Notes: generated by a model from the letters alone, not told the origin. A stretch of 39,912 bases of DNA from Planctomycetota bacterium (GCA_026692885.1 JAPLNJ010000351.1:1-39912); one strand, 5' to 3'. Shown: positions 7,904-20,097, counted from the stretch's first letter. Numbers and translations are program-made.

Positions 7904-10900
7904 ATGCATCCAGCACCGCCACAATTCGAAAGTCCGCAACGCTCGCCGGAATCGGTGGGGCCCTTTAGCCTGGCGGCGTTGGAGCACGCGGTGCGCGCGG
8001 TGGAACCCGCCGCGCTGCTGGTGCCGCCGCGAATTCTGCGGCGGGTGATCAAAGAGGACCGCGAATTGCCGGGGTTAGGGTACGACGTGCCGCATCCCAA
8101 GTCCTACGTGATCGGCCGGGAACCCCTGTTGCGCATCGCCGATCATGCGGATCTGGGTCTCGCAGCCGATGCCGTACTGCCCGCTCAACTGGTGCTCTTG
8201 GCTCGGCCGGATGCGGAGACCTTGGCCGCCTTGACGGCGGGCGAGGCGCTGGTGGACTGCTGGCGACAACTGTTTCACGCGCGCGTCCACGTCGCGCTGC
8301 AAGCGCGGATCGACGCGGGCCGGCTCCCGGTCTCCGAGGTCCGGCGGCGGATTCAGCAATTGGGTGCAACCGAGTTTGACGAGATCCGGTCGGTGCTGCA
8401 GCAGGAAGAACTGCTGCTGCCGCCGCCCGACGAGCGGGCCGTGTACGTCGAGTTCGCCGGGACCTACTTGGAGTTGCTGTATTTTGACTGGCCTCGACTG
8501 CGGTACTTCTTTCCCGGCCTGGCGCAGGGCGGATCGGCGACGGAAGTGCTGCAGCAAGATGTCGACGCTCCGCAGCTGTTTCTGGCCACGCGGCCGACCG
8601 GCGCGCCGGATCCCGTACCGGAAGCGAGCACACCCGTCTTGGAGCCGGACGATCTGGAGGCCTGGCCCGTGGAAATCGAGGGGCAGGCCCAGTCTTGGGT
8701 CCGGCCAGCTGCGTCCCCTTCGGAAGACAAGTATCGCCGCCTGATCCGGCGGGCCGAGCGGGCGGCCGCGCGCCGCAACATCGTTCGGGCGCTGATGTGT
8801 CGAGCGCGGGCTGAAGCCGTGGTTCCGCCGCGGCTGGCCGAGCCGTCGCTGGCCGAGTTGCACGCGGACCTCGATCGCTTCGTCAACCGGTTGCAGACCG
8901 CCCTGGGCGAACCGGTGCGCGATCCGCAACGCTGGCGCGAGGTGCTGCTGGCCCTGGTCCGCCGCACGACGCCCGGCATCTGGACCGCCGAAGCCAAGCT
9001 GCTGTACGACCTGCAAAAGGTCTGTGACGACTTCGAACGCGACGTGTACACGGTGGACCTGGTCGAGTGGGCCCGCTCGCTGGGACGACGCCCGATCCAG
9101 CGTTTGCTGCCGAATCAGCGCGACGTGATGATGTGCAAGCACCTCCGCACCGTGGCCCGGCGTTTGACCACAGTCCGGCTTTCCGACTATCACCGGCACC
9201 TGCTTTCGGAGTTGATTCACGCGGCCTCGGAGCAAGCCGAAGAACGGCTCCGCGTACGCTTGCGGCCGTTGATCGTCCAGGTGTTGGACGAGGTGCAACT
9301 CCTCCCGCTGAACATCCCGGAGCGGATCGCACACGGCAAACTGGTCGAGGAACTCCTGGACCGGATCGCCGAACATGGCTTGCTCACGATGGGTGACCTG
9401 CGCGATGCCGTCTCGCGGAACAATCTCAAACTGGCCGATTATGCCTTCCGAGCGGATTTCCTGAACGGCGATCAATTGCTCCGGGCGGATGCACGGCTAG
9501 CAGTCGCTCTGGACGGCGTGTACAACGGCGGCGAAGTCTATCGGCGGTGGATGCAGCAACTGAGTTCCTGGGGCTTCGGCACGAACACGGGCCGTTTCAT
9601 CACCCGCTTCGTCGCGGTGCCGTACGGCGGAGCGTACTTGGCCCTGGCCGGGCTGGAGCATCTGGTCTCGCTGTTTTCCGGCAGCGAAGCGGCGGCCTCA
9701 TCGTGGCCGGTACTGCTGCTGCAGGTGTTCTTGCTGGGGCTGTTTCTGACGGGCTTGATCCATCTCGAGCCGTTCCGCCGGCGCGTCTGGCAAGGACTCA
9801 AGGGCGCATTTCGCGCGGCGCGGGAGGCGGTCGTGCTGTCGGTTCGCTGGCTGAAGGAATCTCCCTTGGTGCAGCTGCTCTTTCGCAGCCGCCTGTTCAA
9901 GCTGGGGATGCGGTTCCTGATCAAGCCCCTGCTGCTGACCTGGCTCATCTGGCTGCTGTTCCCCTGGAAGCAGGGCAGCCCACAGGCGTCGTGGGGACGC
10001 GGCGCGATGATCTTCGTGGGGGTCTGCGCGCTGCTCAACTCCCGGCTGGGGCGCAACCTGGAAGAGCTGACCGCCGAATGGCTGGTCGAGAGTTGGCAAC
10101 GCTTCGGGCTCCGTTTCTTCGCCAACCTGTTTCTGCTGATCGTCGATGTTTTCAAACGGGCCGTCCAGGCGACCGAGCGTGTGCTGTACTCGGTCGACGA
10201 GTGGCTGCGGTTTCGTAGCGGCGAAAGCCGCCTGGTGCTGGCGGGCAAGGCCCTGTTGGGCGTCGTCTGGTTCGCCTTCACCTACGTGACGCGGTTCTGC
10301 GTCAACCTGTTGATCGAACCGCAAATCAACCCGATCAAACATTTTCCGGTGGTCACGGTCGCGCACAAGCTGTTGTTGCCTTTCATTCCGCACCTGGGCT
10401 ACATGCTGTCGCTGACCATCGAAAAAGCTCCGGCCTACGCGATCGCCACCACGGTAATCACGGCGATTCCCGGCATCTTCGGGTTCCTCGTCTGGGAGTT
10501 GAAGGAAAACTGGCGGTTGTACGGCGCCAACCGTCCCAGCCGGCTGAAACCCGTGCCGATCGGTCACCACGGCGAGACCCTGTCGCGGCTGCTCAAACCG
10601 GGTTTCCGCTCCGGAACCTTGCCCAAGCAGTACACCAAGCTGCGCCACGCCGAACACAAGGCCCGTCAGACGGGCAACTGGCGGGCCGTGCGCAAGCATC
10701 TGCAGGCGCTGCAACAAATCGAACAGGCGCTGCGGCGTTTCATCGAACGGGAGTTCCTGACGCTGTTTGCCCAAAGCCCTGCCTGGCAGGGGCATCCGGT
10801 CACTCTGGAGCGGATCACGCTCAGTTCGAACCGCGTGCGGATGGAACTAGCCTGCCCGGACGTGGCGCCAGCCCGCTTGCAACTTGAGTTCGGGGTCCAG

Positions 10901-11341
10901 TCCGGTTGGCTGCAGGCGACGGTCGCCGAGCCAGGCTGGTCCGAGCAGCTCTCTCCGCCGCAACGCCTCGTCTTTCGGACGGCCCTGCTCGGACTGTACC
11001 AGCTGGGTGGCGTGGATCTGATCGCCGAACAGATCGAAACGCTGTTCTCCGGCGCGCTGGTGGGCTACCAGTGCAATAATGCGGGGCTGGTGGTCTGGCC
11101 CACGGCGTCGCGGGAGGTCGAGGCGTTGTACGACCTGCGCAGCGAGGCGCTGCTGATGACGCCGCGGATCAGCGGCGCGCCACTCTACTTCATGCCCGCG
11201 ATCGAGCGGGCACGGCTGCTGTTGAGCGACACGCCCATCGGCTGGCAACCGTGGGTCGCAGCCTGGCAGCAAGCACCGGCCGGTTCAAACTCGCTGCCCG
11301 ATCTCCTATCCGAAGTCCGCCTCCTGCCGGAGCCGCCGTAG
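7904..11341 (+). CDS. Large multi-spanning membrane protein of unknown function
   Basis: A 1145-residue protein starting 18 bases after the permease stop, so very probably in the same operon. The first ~550 residues are soluble, proline- and arginine-rich and largely helical, with no recognised motif. Hydrophobic segments occur at about 560-580, 600-625, 670-690, 700-715, 735-750, 780-805 and 830-870, followed by a ~250-residue soluble C-terminus. I do not recognise a family. Its position after an ABC-2 ATPase and permease suggests a membrane-embedded or envelope-facing accessory of that exporter, but this is only context. Confidence 0.8.
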   Translation: MHPAPPQFESPQRSPESVGPFSLAALEHAVRAVEPAALLVPPRILRRVIKEDRELPGLGYDVPHPKSYVIGREPLLRIADHADLGLAADAVLPAQLVLLARPDAETLAALTAGEALVDCWRQLFHARVHVALQARIDAGRLPVSEVRRRIQQLGATEFDEIRSVLQQEELLLPPPDERAVYVEFAGTYLELLYFDWPRLRYFFPGLAQGGSATEVLQQDVDAPQLFLATRPTGAPDPVPEASTPVLEPDDLEAWPVEIEGQAQSWVRPAASPSEDKYRRLIRRAERAAARRNIVRALMCRARAEAVVPPRLAEPSLAELHADLDRFVNRLQTALGEPVRDPQRWREVLLALVRRTTPGIWTAEAKLLYDLQKVCDDFERDVYTVDLVEWARSLGRRPIQRLLPNQRDVMMCKHLRTVARRLTTVRLSDYHRHLLSELIHAASEQAEERLRVRLRPLIVQVLDEVQLLPLNIPERIAHGKLVEELLDRIAEHGLLTMGDLRDAVSRNNLKLADYAFRADFLNGDQLLRADARLAVALDGVYNGGEVYRRWMQQLSSWGFGTNTGRFITRFVAVPYGGAYLALAGLEHLVSLFSGSEAAASSWPVLLLQVFLLGLFLTGLIHLEPFRRRVWQGLKGAFRAAREAVVLSVRWLKESPLVQLLFRSRLFKLGMRFLIKPLLLTWLIWLLFPWKQGSPQASWGRGAMIFVGVCALLNSRLGRNLEELTAEWLVESWQRFGLRFFANLFLLIVDVFKRAVQATERVLYSVDEWLRFRSGESRLVLAGKALLGVVWFAFTYVTRFCVNLLIEPQINPIKHFPVVTVAHKLLLPFIPHLGYMLSLTIEKAPAYAIATTVITAIPGIFGFLVWELKENWRLYGANRPSRLKPVPIGHHGETLSRLLKPGFRSGTLPKQYTKLRHAEHKARQTGNWRAVRKHLQALQQIEQALRRFIEREFLTLFAQSPAWQGHPVTLERITLSSNRVRMELACPDVAPARLQLEFGVQSGWLQATVAEPGWSEQLSPPQRLVFRTALLGLYQLGGVDLIAEQIETLFSGALVGYQCNNAGLVVWPTASREVEALYDLRSEALLMTPRISGAPLYFMPAIERARLLLSDTPIGWQPWVAAWQQAPAGSNSLPDLLSEVRLLPEPP

Positions 11342-11523
11342 GGTGCATCGAGCCAGCGCTTGGGCCTGCGGCAGCCGTGATCAGCAACCGCCGCCCAACG
11401 TCCCTCGCTGGGAATCGCCGGTTGCCGCTGGCGACGATGCACCGCATTTGGCTGGGTGCATCGAGCCAGCCGTGTTCCTGCGTTATTCGCTCGGTTGCCT
11501 CTTCAAGGCTAAGATCGTGGGTT

Positions 11524-11587
11524 GTGAGCGGCAAGGCGCTAGCCGCCGGTGGCGTTCGGAACCGGCGGCTAGCGCCTTGCCGCTCAC
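11524..11587. repeat. 64 bp palindromic element, copy 2
   Basis: Identical over all 64 bp, loop included, to the element at 350-413. It lies in the 281 bp gap between two convergent genes, where it could also act as a bidirectional transcription stop. The same gap carries a direct repeat of GGGTGCATCGAGCCAGC at 11341 and 11456. No gene is seen in 11342-11622. Confidence 0.92.
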
Positions 11588-11622
11588 GCATCGCGTCCCA
11601 AACTCTTAGCCTTGAAGACGCT

Positions 11623-12549
11623 CTAGCCCTGTTTCAGGAACCGCTCCATCTCGATCGGCAAGGGCGCGGCGAACCGCAGATGCTGCTGCGTGACCGGATG
11701 CTCAAAGCCGAGTTGCCGGGCGTGGAGTGCCAGCCGTTTGTAGCGCCAGCGGCGATGGGTTGCCAACACGGGCTCGTAACGCGGATCCCCCAGCACCGGA
11801 TGCCCCGCCTCAGCAAAGTGGACCCGGATCTGGTTCCGCCGCCCGGTTTCCAACCAGACGCGCACCTGGGTGGCATCCGACCAGCGCTGCAGCACGCGGA
11901 AATGCGTGACCGCCCGTTGACCGATCTCCTGATCGTCGGTGGAGTAACGGTTCAAGTCCCGGTCGGTCGCCAGCAGGCTGTCAAACGTGCCCTCCTCCTG
12001 CTGCAGTTGGCCTGCCACAATCGCCGCGTATTCACGCTCTGGCTTGTGGAGGGCGAACTGGTCCCGCAGCGTCTGCGACATCTCCAGCGTTTTGCCGAGC
12101 ACCAGCAATCCCGATACGCCGCGATCCAGCCGGTGGGCTGTAAACGCCTGCCGCCCTCCGCCGACATGTCGTACGTACTCGGACACTTTATCGACCAAAG
12201 TGTTCTTCTCGCCCCGTAGCGTCGGTACCGTCAAGAGTTCCGGCGGCTTCACCACCACGATCAAGTGCGGGTCCTCGAACACGATCTCGAAACCCAAGTT
12301 CCGCCGCGGCTTGTTGAGCGCGTGATAGCGCTGGTGGGGGTCGTACTGCAACTGCACCTGGTCTCCCGCCTCCACGCGCTGACCGGGAAACCGACACTCG
12401 GCGGCATTCAACTGCACGCAACCGTGGTCGAACAGTCCGGTCACCTGTGCCCGCGACAGGCCGCACAACGTCTGCACAATGCGGTCCACGCGCACCCCGA
12501 TCTCTGCGGAATGGAGCGCCACTGTGAAAGATTTTCTGACCTGGGGCAT
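11623..12549 (-). CDS. RluA-family pseudouridine synthase
   Basis: Modifies uridine to pseudouridine in rRNA or tRNA. The 308-residue protein has an N-terminal S4 RNA-binding domain (about 16-72: VDRIVQTLCGLSRAQV) and an RluA/RluD catalytic domain. The catalytic motif is HRLDRGVSGLLVLGKT with the aspartate at 142. C-terminal family motifs GHPVLGDPRY and LALHARQLGFEHP are also present. The ATG at 12549 is preferred because GGTGA lies eight bases upstream; a GTG four codons earlier (12561) is possible. Which uridine it modifies cannot be decided from sequence. Confidence 0.93.
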   Translation of the reverse strand: MPQVRKSFTVALHSAEIGVRVDRIVQTLCGLSRAQVTGLFDHGCVQLNAAECRFPGQRVEAGDQVQLQYDPHQRYHALNKPRRNLGFEIVFEDPHLIVVVKPPELLTVPTLRGEKNTLVDKVSEYVRHVGGGRQAFTAHRLDRGVSGLLVLGKTLEMSQTLRDQFALHKPEREYAAIVAGQLQQEEGTFDSLLATDRDLNRYSTDDQEIGQRAVTHFRVLQRWSDATQVRVWLETGRRNQIRVHFAEAGHPVLGDPRYEPVLATHRRWRYKRLALHARQLGFEHPVTQQHLRFAAPLPIEMERFLKQG

Positions 12550-12700
12550 GGGAAACTTCACCGGTGAGGGTCACTAACGAAAAACCATCGGGCCGAGTGC
12601 AGCACTCGGCCAGTGCCGAACGCCCCCGCTACTCCGCCATCGTGTTCGGTACAGCCGTTACTGGCAAGGGGGAGGAAACCGCCTCAACCTGTATCCTTGT

Positions 12701-12860
12701 CCCTAATCTCTCACCCTAATCTTTCACCCTAATCTTCCCCCTTCCGAATCGAATCGCGTGTCGAGGTAGCGAGATGGGATGCGGGGGGGAGAAAGAGATT
12801 AGGGTGAAAGATTAAGGTGAAAGATTAAGGGGTGAAAAATTAAGGGGGGGAAGATTAGGG
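12701..12860. repeat. Inverted arrays of a 13 bp unit (AAGATTAGGGTGA)
   Basis: Three or so copies of the complement (CCCTAATCTTTCACC) at about 12701-12741 face five or so degenerate copies of AAGATTAGGGTGA at about 12790-12860, with a 50 bp spacer. The two arms can fold into a long stem. The gap 12550-12922 between divergent genes holds this structure and no gene. Confidence 0.85.
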
Positions 12861-12922
12861 GCAGCTGGGCCGACGCAGAAGGTTCCTTGCCCCTCCGTCT
12901 CGATACGATACACTGATGGCTG

Positions 12923-14074
12923 ATGGAACCGATCTACCTGGACCATAACGCGACCACCAAGATCGACCCGCGCGTGGCGCTGGCCATCGACGAATGCCAC
13001 CGCGCCGGCCATGTCAACCCGGCCAGTCCCCATCAAGCCGGACGGCGCACCAGACGCGTGCTGGAGGAAGCTCGCGAAAGCATTGCTCGCGTTCTGGGCT
13101 GCCGGTGTTCCGACGTCCAGGCGGATCGAGTGCTCTTCACCAGCGGCGGTACGGAATCGAACAATTTGGCCATCTTCGGCCTGGCCGGTCCCTCACCCGG
13201 TCGCGTCATTATTTCGTCGATCGAACATCCCAGCGTCAGCGGTCCCGCCGAACGGCTGCAACGGTGCGGCTTTGATCTGCAACGCTTGCCCGTTTCGCGA
13301 GACGGTATCGTGGAAGTCGGTCGGCTGCGAGAACTTCTGACCAAAGACACCCGGCTGGTCAGTGTCATGTTGGGCAACAACGAGACCGGCGTCCTGCAAC
13401 CGATCCAGGAGCTTGCGGCACTGTGCACCGAGGCCGGCGTACCCTTGCACACCGATGCCGTGCAGGCGGTGGGGAAAGTACCGGTCGATTTCCGGCAACT
13501 CAGCGTAACCGCTTTATCACTTACCGCCCACAAGTTCCACGGCCCCATCGGCATCGGCGTACTGGTTGTCCGCCCGGAAGCACAACTAAGACCGCTGCTC
13601 TTGGGAGGATTCCAGCAAGCTGGTCTTCGTCCGGGCACCGAACCCGTCGCACTGGCAGTCGGTTTACAGAAGGCCCTCGAACTTTGGCAACAAGAGGCCG
13701 CTGTCCGCTTTGAGCATATCGCCGCTCTGCGAGACCGGCTGGAAAACTCGCTACGTGCCGAGTTCGCCGAGTTGGTGGTCAGCGGTGCCGGTGCGGCCCG
13801 ACTTCCCCACACGACGAATATCGCCTTTCCAGGTCTGGACCGCCAAGCCTTGCTGATGGCTCTGGACCTGGCGGGCATCGCCTGTTCCACAGGTTCGGCC
13901 TGTGCCAGCGGTTCCAGCGACCCCTCGCCAGTGCTGTTGGCGATGGGTCTGCCGACCGCGGTTGTCAACAGCTCGCTACGATTCAGTCTGGGCGCCTTCA
14001 CCACGGACGCGGAAGTCGAAGAGGCTGTTCGTCGTATCTCGCAGATATTGAAAGACTTGCACCGAAGAAAATAG
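12923..14074 (+). CDS. Cysteine desulfurase (NifS/IscS family)
   Basis: A PLP enzyme that takes sulfur from cysteine for Fe-S cluster or thio-cofactor synthesis. All 383 residues are colinear with the family: YLDHNATT at the N-terminus, TSGGTESNN (73-81), cofactor-stacking H102, D178, PLP lysine K204 in LTAHKFHGP, and the active-site cysteine C327 in STGSACASG. The short active-site loop resembles the NifS/IscS group. It lies 115 bases upstream of the dnaA-like gene in the same direction, and no scaffold gene is adjacent. Confidence 0.94.
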   Translation: MEPIYLDHNATTKIDPRVALAIDECHRAGHVNPASPHQAGRRTRRVLEEARESIARVLGCRCSDVQADRVLFTSGGTESNNLAIFGLAGPSPGRVIISSIEHPSVSGPAERLQRCGFDLQRLPVSRDGIVEVGRLRELLTKDTRLVSVMLGNNETGVLQPIQELAALCTEAGVPLHTDAVQAVGKVPVDFRQLSVTALSLTAHKFHGPIGIGVLVVRPEAQLRPLLLGGFQQAGLRPGTEPVALAVGLQKALELWQQEAAVRFEHIAALRDRLENSLRAEFAELVVSGAGAARLPHTTNIAFPGLDRQALLMALDLAGIACSTGSACASGSSDPSPVLLAMGLPTAVVNSSLRFSLGAFTTDAEVEEAVRRISQILKDLHRRK

Positions 14075-14119
14075 TCCCTTTAACCGCTTTCGCCGTCTCG
14101 CCACAGGGGGAAAAAACGC

Positions 14120-14125
14120 TATAAT
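14120..14125 (+). promoter_or_regulatory. Possible -10 element upstream of dnaA
   Basis: A perfect TATAAT sits 65 bases before the dnaA GTG in otherwise GC-rich DNA, just after an A-run (GGGGGAAAAAACGC). No convincing -35 hexamer is found 16-18 bases upstream, so the call is weak. Confidence 0.4.
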
Positions 14126-14189
14126 CTCGGTTTCGTAGCGTTCCGAAATCCGGGCTCGTCCGCCCAGATCGTCAATAGGTACGAAATCT

Positions 14190-15287
14190 GTGGTCGTCAG
14201 CGACGTTTTCAGCATACCCCTGCACGTGAACGGACCTTCGCTGGTTCAGCCTACGGATCGAGATCCGCAGTCGTCGTGGGACTTGCGGGAATTCATCGGC
14301 GGACAGGAAAATTCGCTCTGCCGAGTCGCCTCCGAATCCCTGTTCCAAGACCCGCCACGATACAATCCACTGGTCTTCTTTGGTCCTGCTGCCACGGGAA
14401 AATCCGCTCTTGCTCGCGGACTCGCCGCTCGCTGGAAACAACTCAATAGAAGTGCCAAGGCGGTCGTCACTTCGGGAGCCGACTTTGCCCGCGATTACAG
14501 CCACGCTCTGGAGACGGACTCCTTGGCGGACTTCCGAGCCAAGTATCGTCGCGCCTCGCTGCTGGTCATCGATGACTTGCATCAACTGGGCGAAAGAGCC
14601 TCGGTGCAAAACGAATTGGCCTGTACTCTTGATGTCCTGCTAGACCGCGGTCATCGGATCCTCGTCACCCTGCCGCAAATGCCGACCGAATGCAGTTCGC
14701 TGTTGAGCGGCCTGGCCAGCCGGTTGTCAGCGGGACTAACCGTCCCGCTCGTGGTTCCCGGTCCAACCGCCCGACGGCAGATTCTGATGCGTCTGGCGGA
14801 GTTCCATCAGCTTCATCTTTCTGAAGAGCTGCTCGCGTGGATCGCCAACCATCCATCCAACGGTGCAAGTCCAGCGGCGACCGTGCCTGAAATCCACAAG
14901 TTGATGCTGCAATTGGCGCAGGTCAGCCAGCAACAGGGGCGCCCCCTGGATGCCAGACTGCTTCGCAAACTCTTCGCCGCGCACAACAAAGTTCCCAAGA
15001 CTCCACTCAGGTCAATCACGAGACTCGTCTGCAAGTACTTCCATTTGCGAAACGCCGACCTGAAGGGACCCACTCGCCAACAACGCATCGTCCGCGCCCG
15101 CGGTGTCGCCATGCTGTTGGCTCGACAATTGACCGGCGAGAGCCTCGAACAAGTTGGCCGACACTTCGGAAACCGCGATCACACCACCGTACTGCACGCT
15201 TGTCGCAAGACGGAATCGTTGATCGAACACGATCCGGCCATCCGTCAAGCTGTCGAAGATTTGACCCTGCAACTGTCCGCGACATGA
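14190..15287 (+). CDS. dnaA: Short DnaA-type replication initiator
   Basis: A 365-residue DnaA homologue next to dnaN. The AAA+ domain begins WDLREFIGG, which aligns with the YTFENFVVG of standard DnaA. It has a Walker A variant GPAATGKS (65-72) and Walker B LLVIDDLHQL (124-133). Domain IV at the C-terminus has the DnaA-box-binding signature GRHFGNRDHTTVLHAC. Standard DnaA is about 440-470 residues; here the ~100-residue domain I/II that recruits helicase is essentially absent. The GTG start is the best available: AGGT lies eleven bases upstream and the preceding in-frame codons look unrelated. A dciA gene for helicase loading lies three genes on. Confidence 0.88.
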   Translation: MVVSDVFSIPLHVNGPSLVQPTDRDPQSSWDLREFIGGQENSLCRVASESLFQDPPRYNPLVFFGPAATGKSALARGLAARWKQLNRSAKAVVTSGADFARDYSHALETDSLADFRAKYRRASLLVIDDLHQLGERASVQNELACTLDVLLDRGHRILVTLPQMPTECSSLLSGLASRLSAGLTVPLVVPGPTARRQILMRLAEFHQLHLSEELLAWIANHPSNGASPAATVPEIHKLMLQLAQVSQQQGRPLDARLLRKLFAAHNKVPKTPLRSITRLVCKYFHLRNADLKGPTRQQRIVRARGVAMLLARQLTGESLEQVGRHFGNRDHTTVLHACRKTESLIEHDPAIRQAVEDLTLQLSAT

Positions 15288-15319
15288 ACATCAAGATTCA
15301 ATCAATCACTGAAAACGAC

Positions 15320-15328
15320 TGTGCAAAA
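15320..15328 (-). promoter_or_regulatory. DnaA box
   Basis: The minus strand reads TTTTGCACA, which matches the relaxed consensus TTWTNCACA at every position. It is the only full match I found in the dnaA-dnaN gap. Confidence 0.5.
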
Positions 15329-15558
15329 TCTGTCAGCAGAAGGTGCAGGAACGTCGACAATTCGCCGCCGGTGAACAGACGATTTTCAGCGTCCCAAATC
15401 CGCCACCAAGTACCAACTCAGCATCAACCGTATCGCGACAGCCTGTCGACATGTTGTGCACGCTAATAAAGAACTCCACTGCTTAACACAAACGCTTCCA
15501 AAACAAGAAGTTACTGCGTCAACTCGACCTGCGATCCTGTCACATTGCCGACGCTTTA

Positions 15559-15570
15559 CTACTACTACTA
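15559..15570 (+). promoter_or_regulatory. CTA repeat tract, DnaA-trio-like
   Basis: Four consecutive CTA triplets on the plus strand (TAG on the minus strand, that is 3'-GAT-5' repeats) precede an AT-rich stretch 60 bases before dnaN. This is the form described for DnaA-trio elements, but a chance triplet run cannot be excluded. Confidence 0.4.
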
Positions 15571-15632
15571 AGATGAAATGAATTAGAAGAGTAAATTCCC
15601 GGAGGAGAACCCCTTAGCAAAGGTCCGAAACC

Positions 15633-16751
15633 ATGAAGATCACTTGCGATCGCGAACAACTGTTGTCGGCGTTTCAAACTGCCGCCATGGTCGCTCCCAG
15701 CCGCAGTCCGAAACCCATTCTGCAAAATGTCAAAATGGAAGTCACTGACCGAGGTGCCATCCTGATGGCGACCGACATGGAGATTGGCATTCGTATCGAG
15801 GTGCGGGGGCTTGAGGTAGATGCGCCCGGCAGCGCCGTCTTGCCGGTGGGCCGGTTCGGGTCCATTCTGCGTGAGAGCAGCGATGAGAAACTGCGGATCG
15901 AGGTGGATGCACAAGGCGTCAAAGTCAAGGGCGAACGCAGTGAGTTCAAACTGTCTGGTGGAAACCCGGACGAGTTTCCGTCCGTCGTATCGTTCACCGA
16001 GGATAAGTACCACAAGGTGCCGGCGCGGCTGTTCAAAGAACTGGTCCGCCGCACGTTGTTTGCGACCGACACGGAAAGCAGTCGTTACGCCCTGGGAGGC
16101 GTGTTGTTGGAGATGGAAGCCAACAAAATCAACGCAGTCGGCACCGACGGCCGCCGTTTGGCCAAGATGGAAGGTCCCGCCGAAGCGGTGAATGGCCATG
16201 CGACTGGCGAGATCATGACCATCGTCCCGACGCGGTCGATGCAGTTGATGGAACGTTCTTTGACCGACCCGGAGGCCGAGGTTTGGGTCGCCGCGCGGGC
16301 GAATGACATCCTGGTCAAGAGTCCCACGGCCACGATCTATTCGCGATTGGTCGAAGGCCGGTTCCCCCGCTGGCGCGATGTCTTTCCCGTGCGGCAACAG
16401 TCGGTTCGTATCGACATCGCGGTGGGACCGATGTACTCGGCGTTGCGGCAAGCGGCCATCGTTGCGGACGATGAGAGTCGTGGCATCGATTTTGCTTTTG
16501 GCGACGGCAGGCTGGTCCTTAGTGGCTCGACGGCTGAAGTCGGGGTATCTCGCGTGGAGTTGCCTATTTCGTATTCAGGCCAGACCATTACCGTCACGAT
16601 GGACCACCGTTTTGTGAGCGATTTTCTCCGCGTGCTGGACGCCGAGAAGATGTTCACCGTGGAGATCGAAAACGATGCGTCGGCCGCCGTGTTCAGCACC
16701 GACGATGGTTACGGCTACGTCGTGATGCCTCTGGCCCGTGAGAAAAGGTAG
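15633..16751 (+). CDS. dnaN: DNA polymerase III beta subunit (sliding clamp)
   Basis: The ring-shaped processivity clamp that tethers the replicative polymerase to DNA. It has 372 residues, the family's normal size, with three clamp folds. Typical motifs are MKITCDREQL at the start, RYALGGVLLE and AVGTDGRRLA in the second domain, and a YVVMPLAR-type C-terminus that forms part of the partner-binding pocket. AAAGG lies nine bases before the ATG, with a second purine-rich GGAGGAG further up. It is the normal chromosomal copy and a useful reference for the diverged clamp-like protein at 21960-23477. Confidence 0.97.
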   Translation: MKITCDREQLLSAFQTAAMVAPSRSPKPILQNVKMEVTDRGAILMATDMEIGIRIEVRGLEVDAPGSAVLPVGRFGSILRESSDEKLRIEVDAQGVKVKGERSEFKLSGGNPDEFPSVVSFTEDKYHKVPARLFKELVRRTLFATDTESSRYALGGVLLEMEANKINAVGTDGRRLAKMEGPAEAVNGHATGEIMTIVPTRSMQLMERSLTDPEAEVWVAARANDILVKSPTATIYSRLVEGRFPRWRDVFPVRQQSVRIDIAVGPMYSALRQAAIVADDESRGIDFAFGDGRLVLSGSTAEVGVSRVELPISYSGQTITVTMDHRFVSDFLRVLDAEKMFTVEIENDASAAVFSTDDGYGYVVMPLAREKR

Positions 16752-16935
16752 GGTGGGCTGTGCCCACCAGCCGCTCCCCTCATGTCGGTACTCCTGGGAG
16801 GGGAGCCTGGGTTGATGGGCGTTCGACGGAAACGTTGTCTCCCCTCGCCCCGGTACTCCGGGGAGAGGGGTTGGGGGTGAGGGGTGTTCGACGGCGGAAG
16901 GATCTCAAACCTAGTGCTGGGGAGCCGCAGTCAAA

Positions 16936-16992
16936 TAGGTCAGGCTTTCCAGCCTGACGCGGAGTAGCTGTCAGCCTGGAAAGGCTGACCTA
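16936..16992. repeat. 57 bp hairpin repeat in the dnaN-dciA gap
   Basis: The arms begin TAGGTCAGGCTTTCC and end GGAAAGGCTGACCTA, complementary but for two positions, around GCGGAGTAGCT. Each arm contains a smaller inverted pair. The 270 bp gap also has a GGTGGGC/GCCCACC hairpin right after dnaN and a G-rich stretch of the CTCCGGGGAGAGGGG type. No gene is seen between 16752 and 17021. Confidence 0.85.
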
Positions 16993-17021
16993 CAACTGGT
17001 TCGGTGCAGCGAGAGGACGGG

Positions 17022-20070
<3,049 letters not shown>

Positions 20071-20097
20071 TCTTGATCGCTGGTGTGGGACACTAAT

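Larger units (their letters stand above)
15288..15632. other. Candidate origin of replication between dnaA and dnaN
   Basis: This 345 bp gap has no gene and is visibly less GC-rich than its surroundings. It holds one DnaA box fitting TTWTNCACA (complement of 15320-15328) and a CTA x4 tract at 15559-15570. The tract is followed by AT-rich DNA (AGATGAAATGAATTAGAAG). The order trinucleotide tract then AT-rich resembles the DnaA-trio unwinding element. The box is about 230 bp from the tract rather than beside it, and no box cluster is visible. Placement in the dnaA-dnaN-gyrB block supports an origin nearby. Confidence 0.5.

Noticed and set aside
6449..9475. Long minus-strand frames opposite the ABC permease and membrane protein
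   Set aside because: No family motifs and compositions typical of shadow translation (arginine-, glutamine- and histidine-rich).
15440..15545. Further DnaA boxes (TTGTGCACG, CTTAACACA, CTGTCACAT)
   Set aside because: Each differs from TTWTNCACA at two or more positions, no better than chance in a 345 bp stretch.
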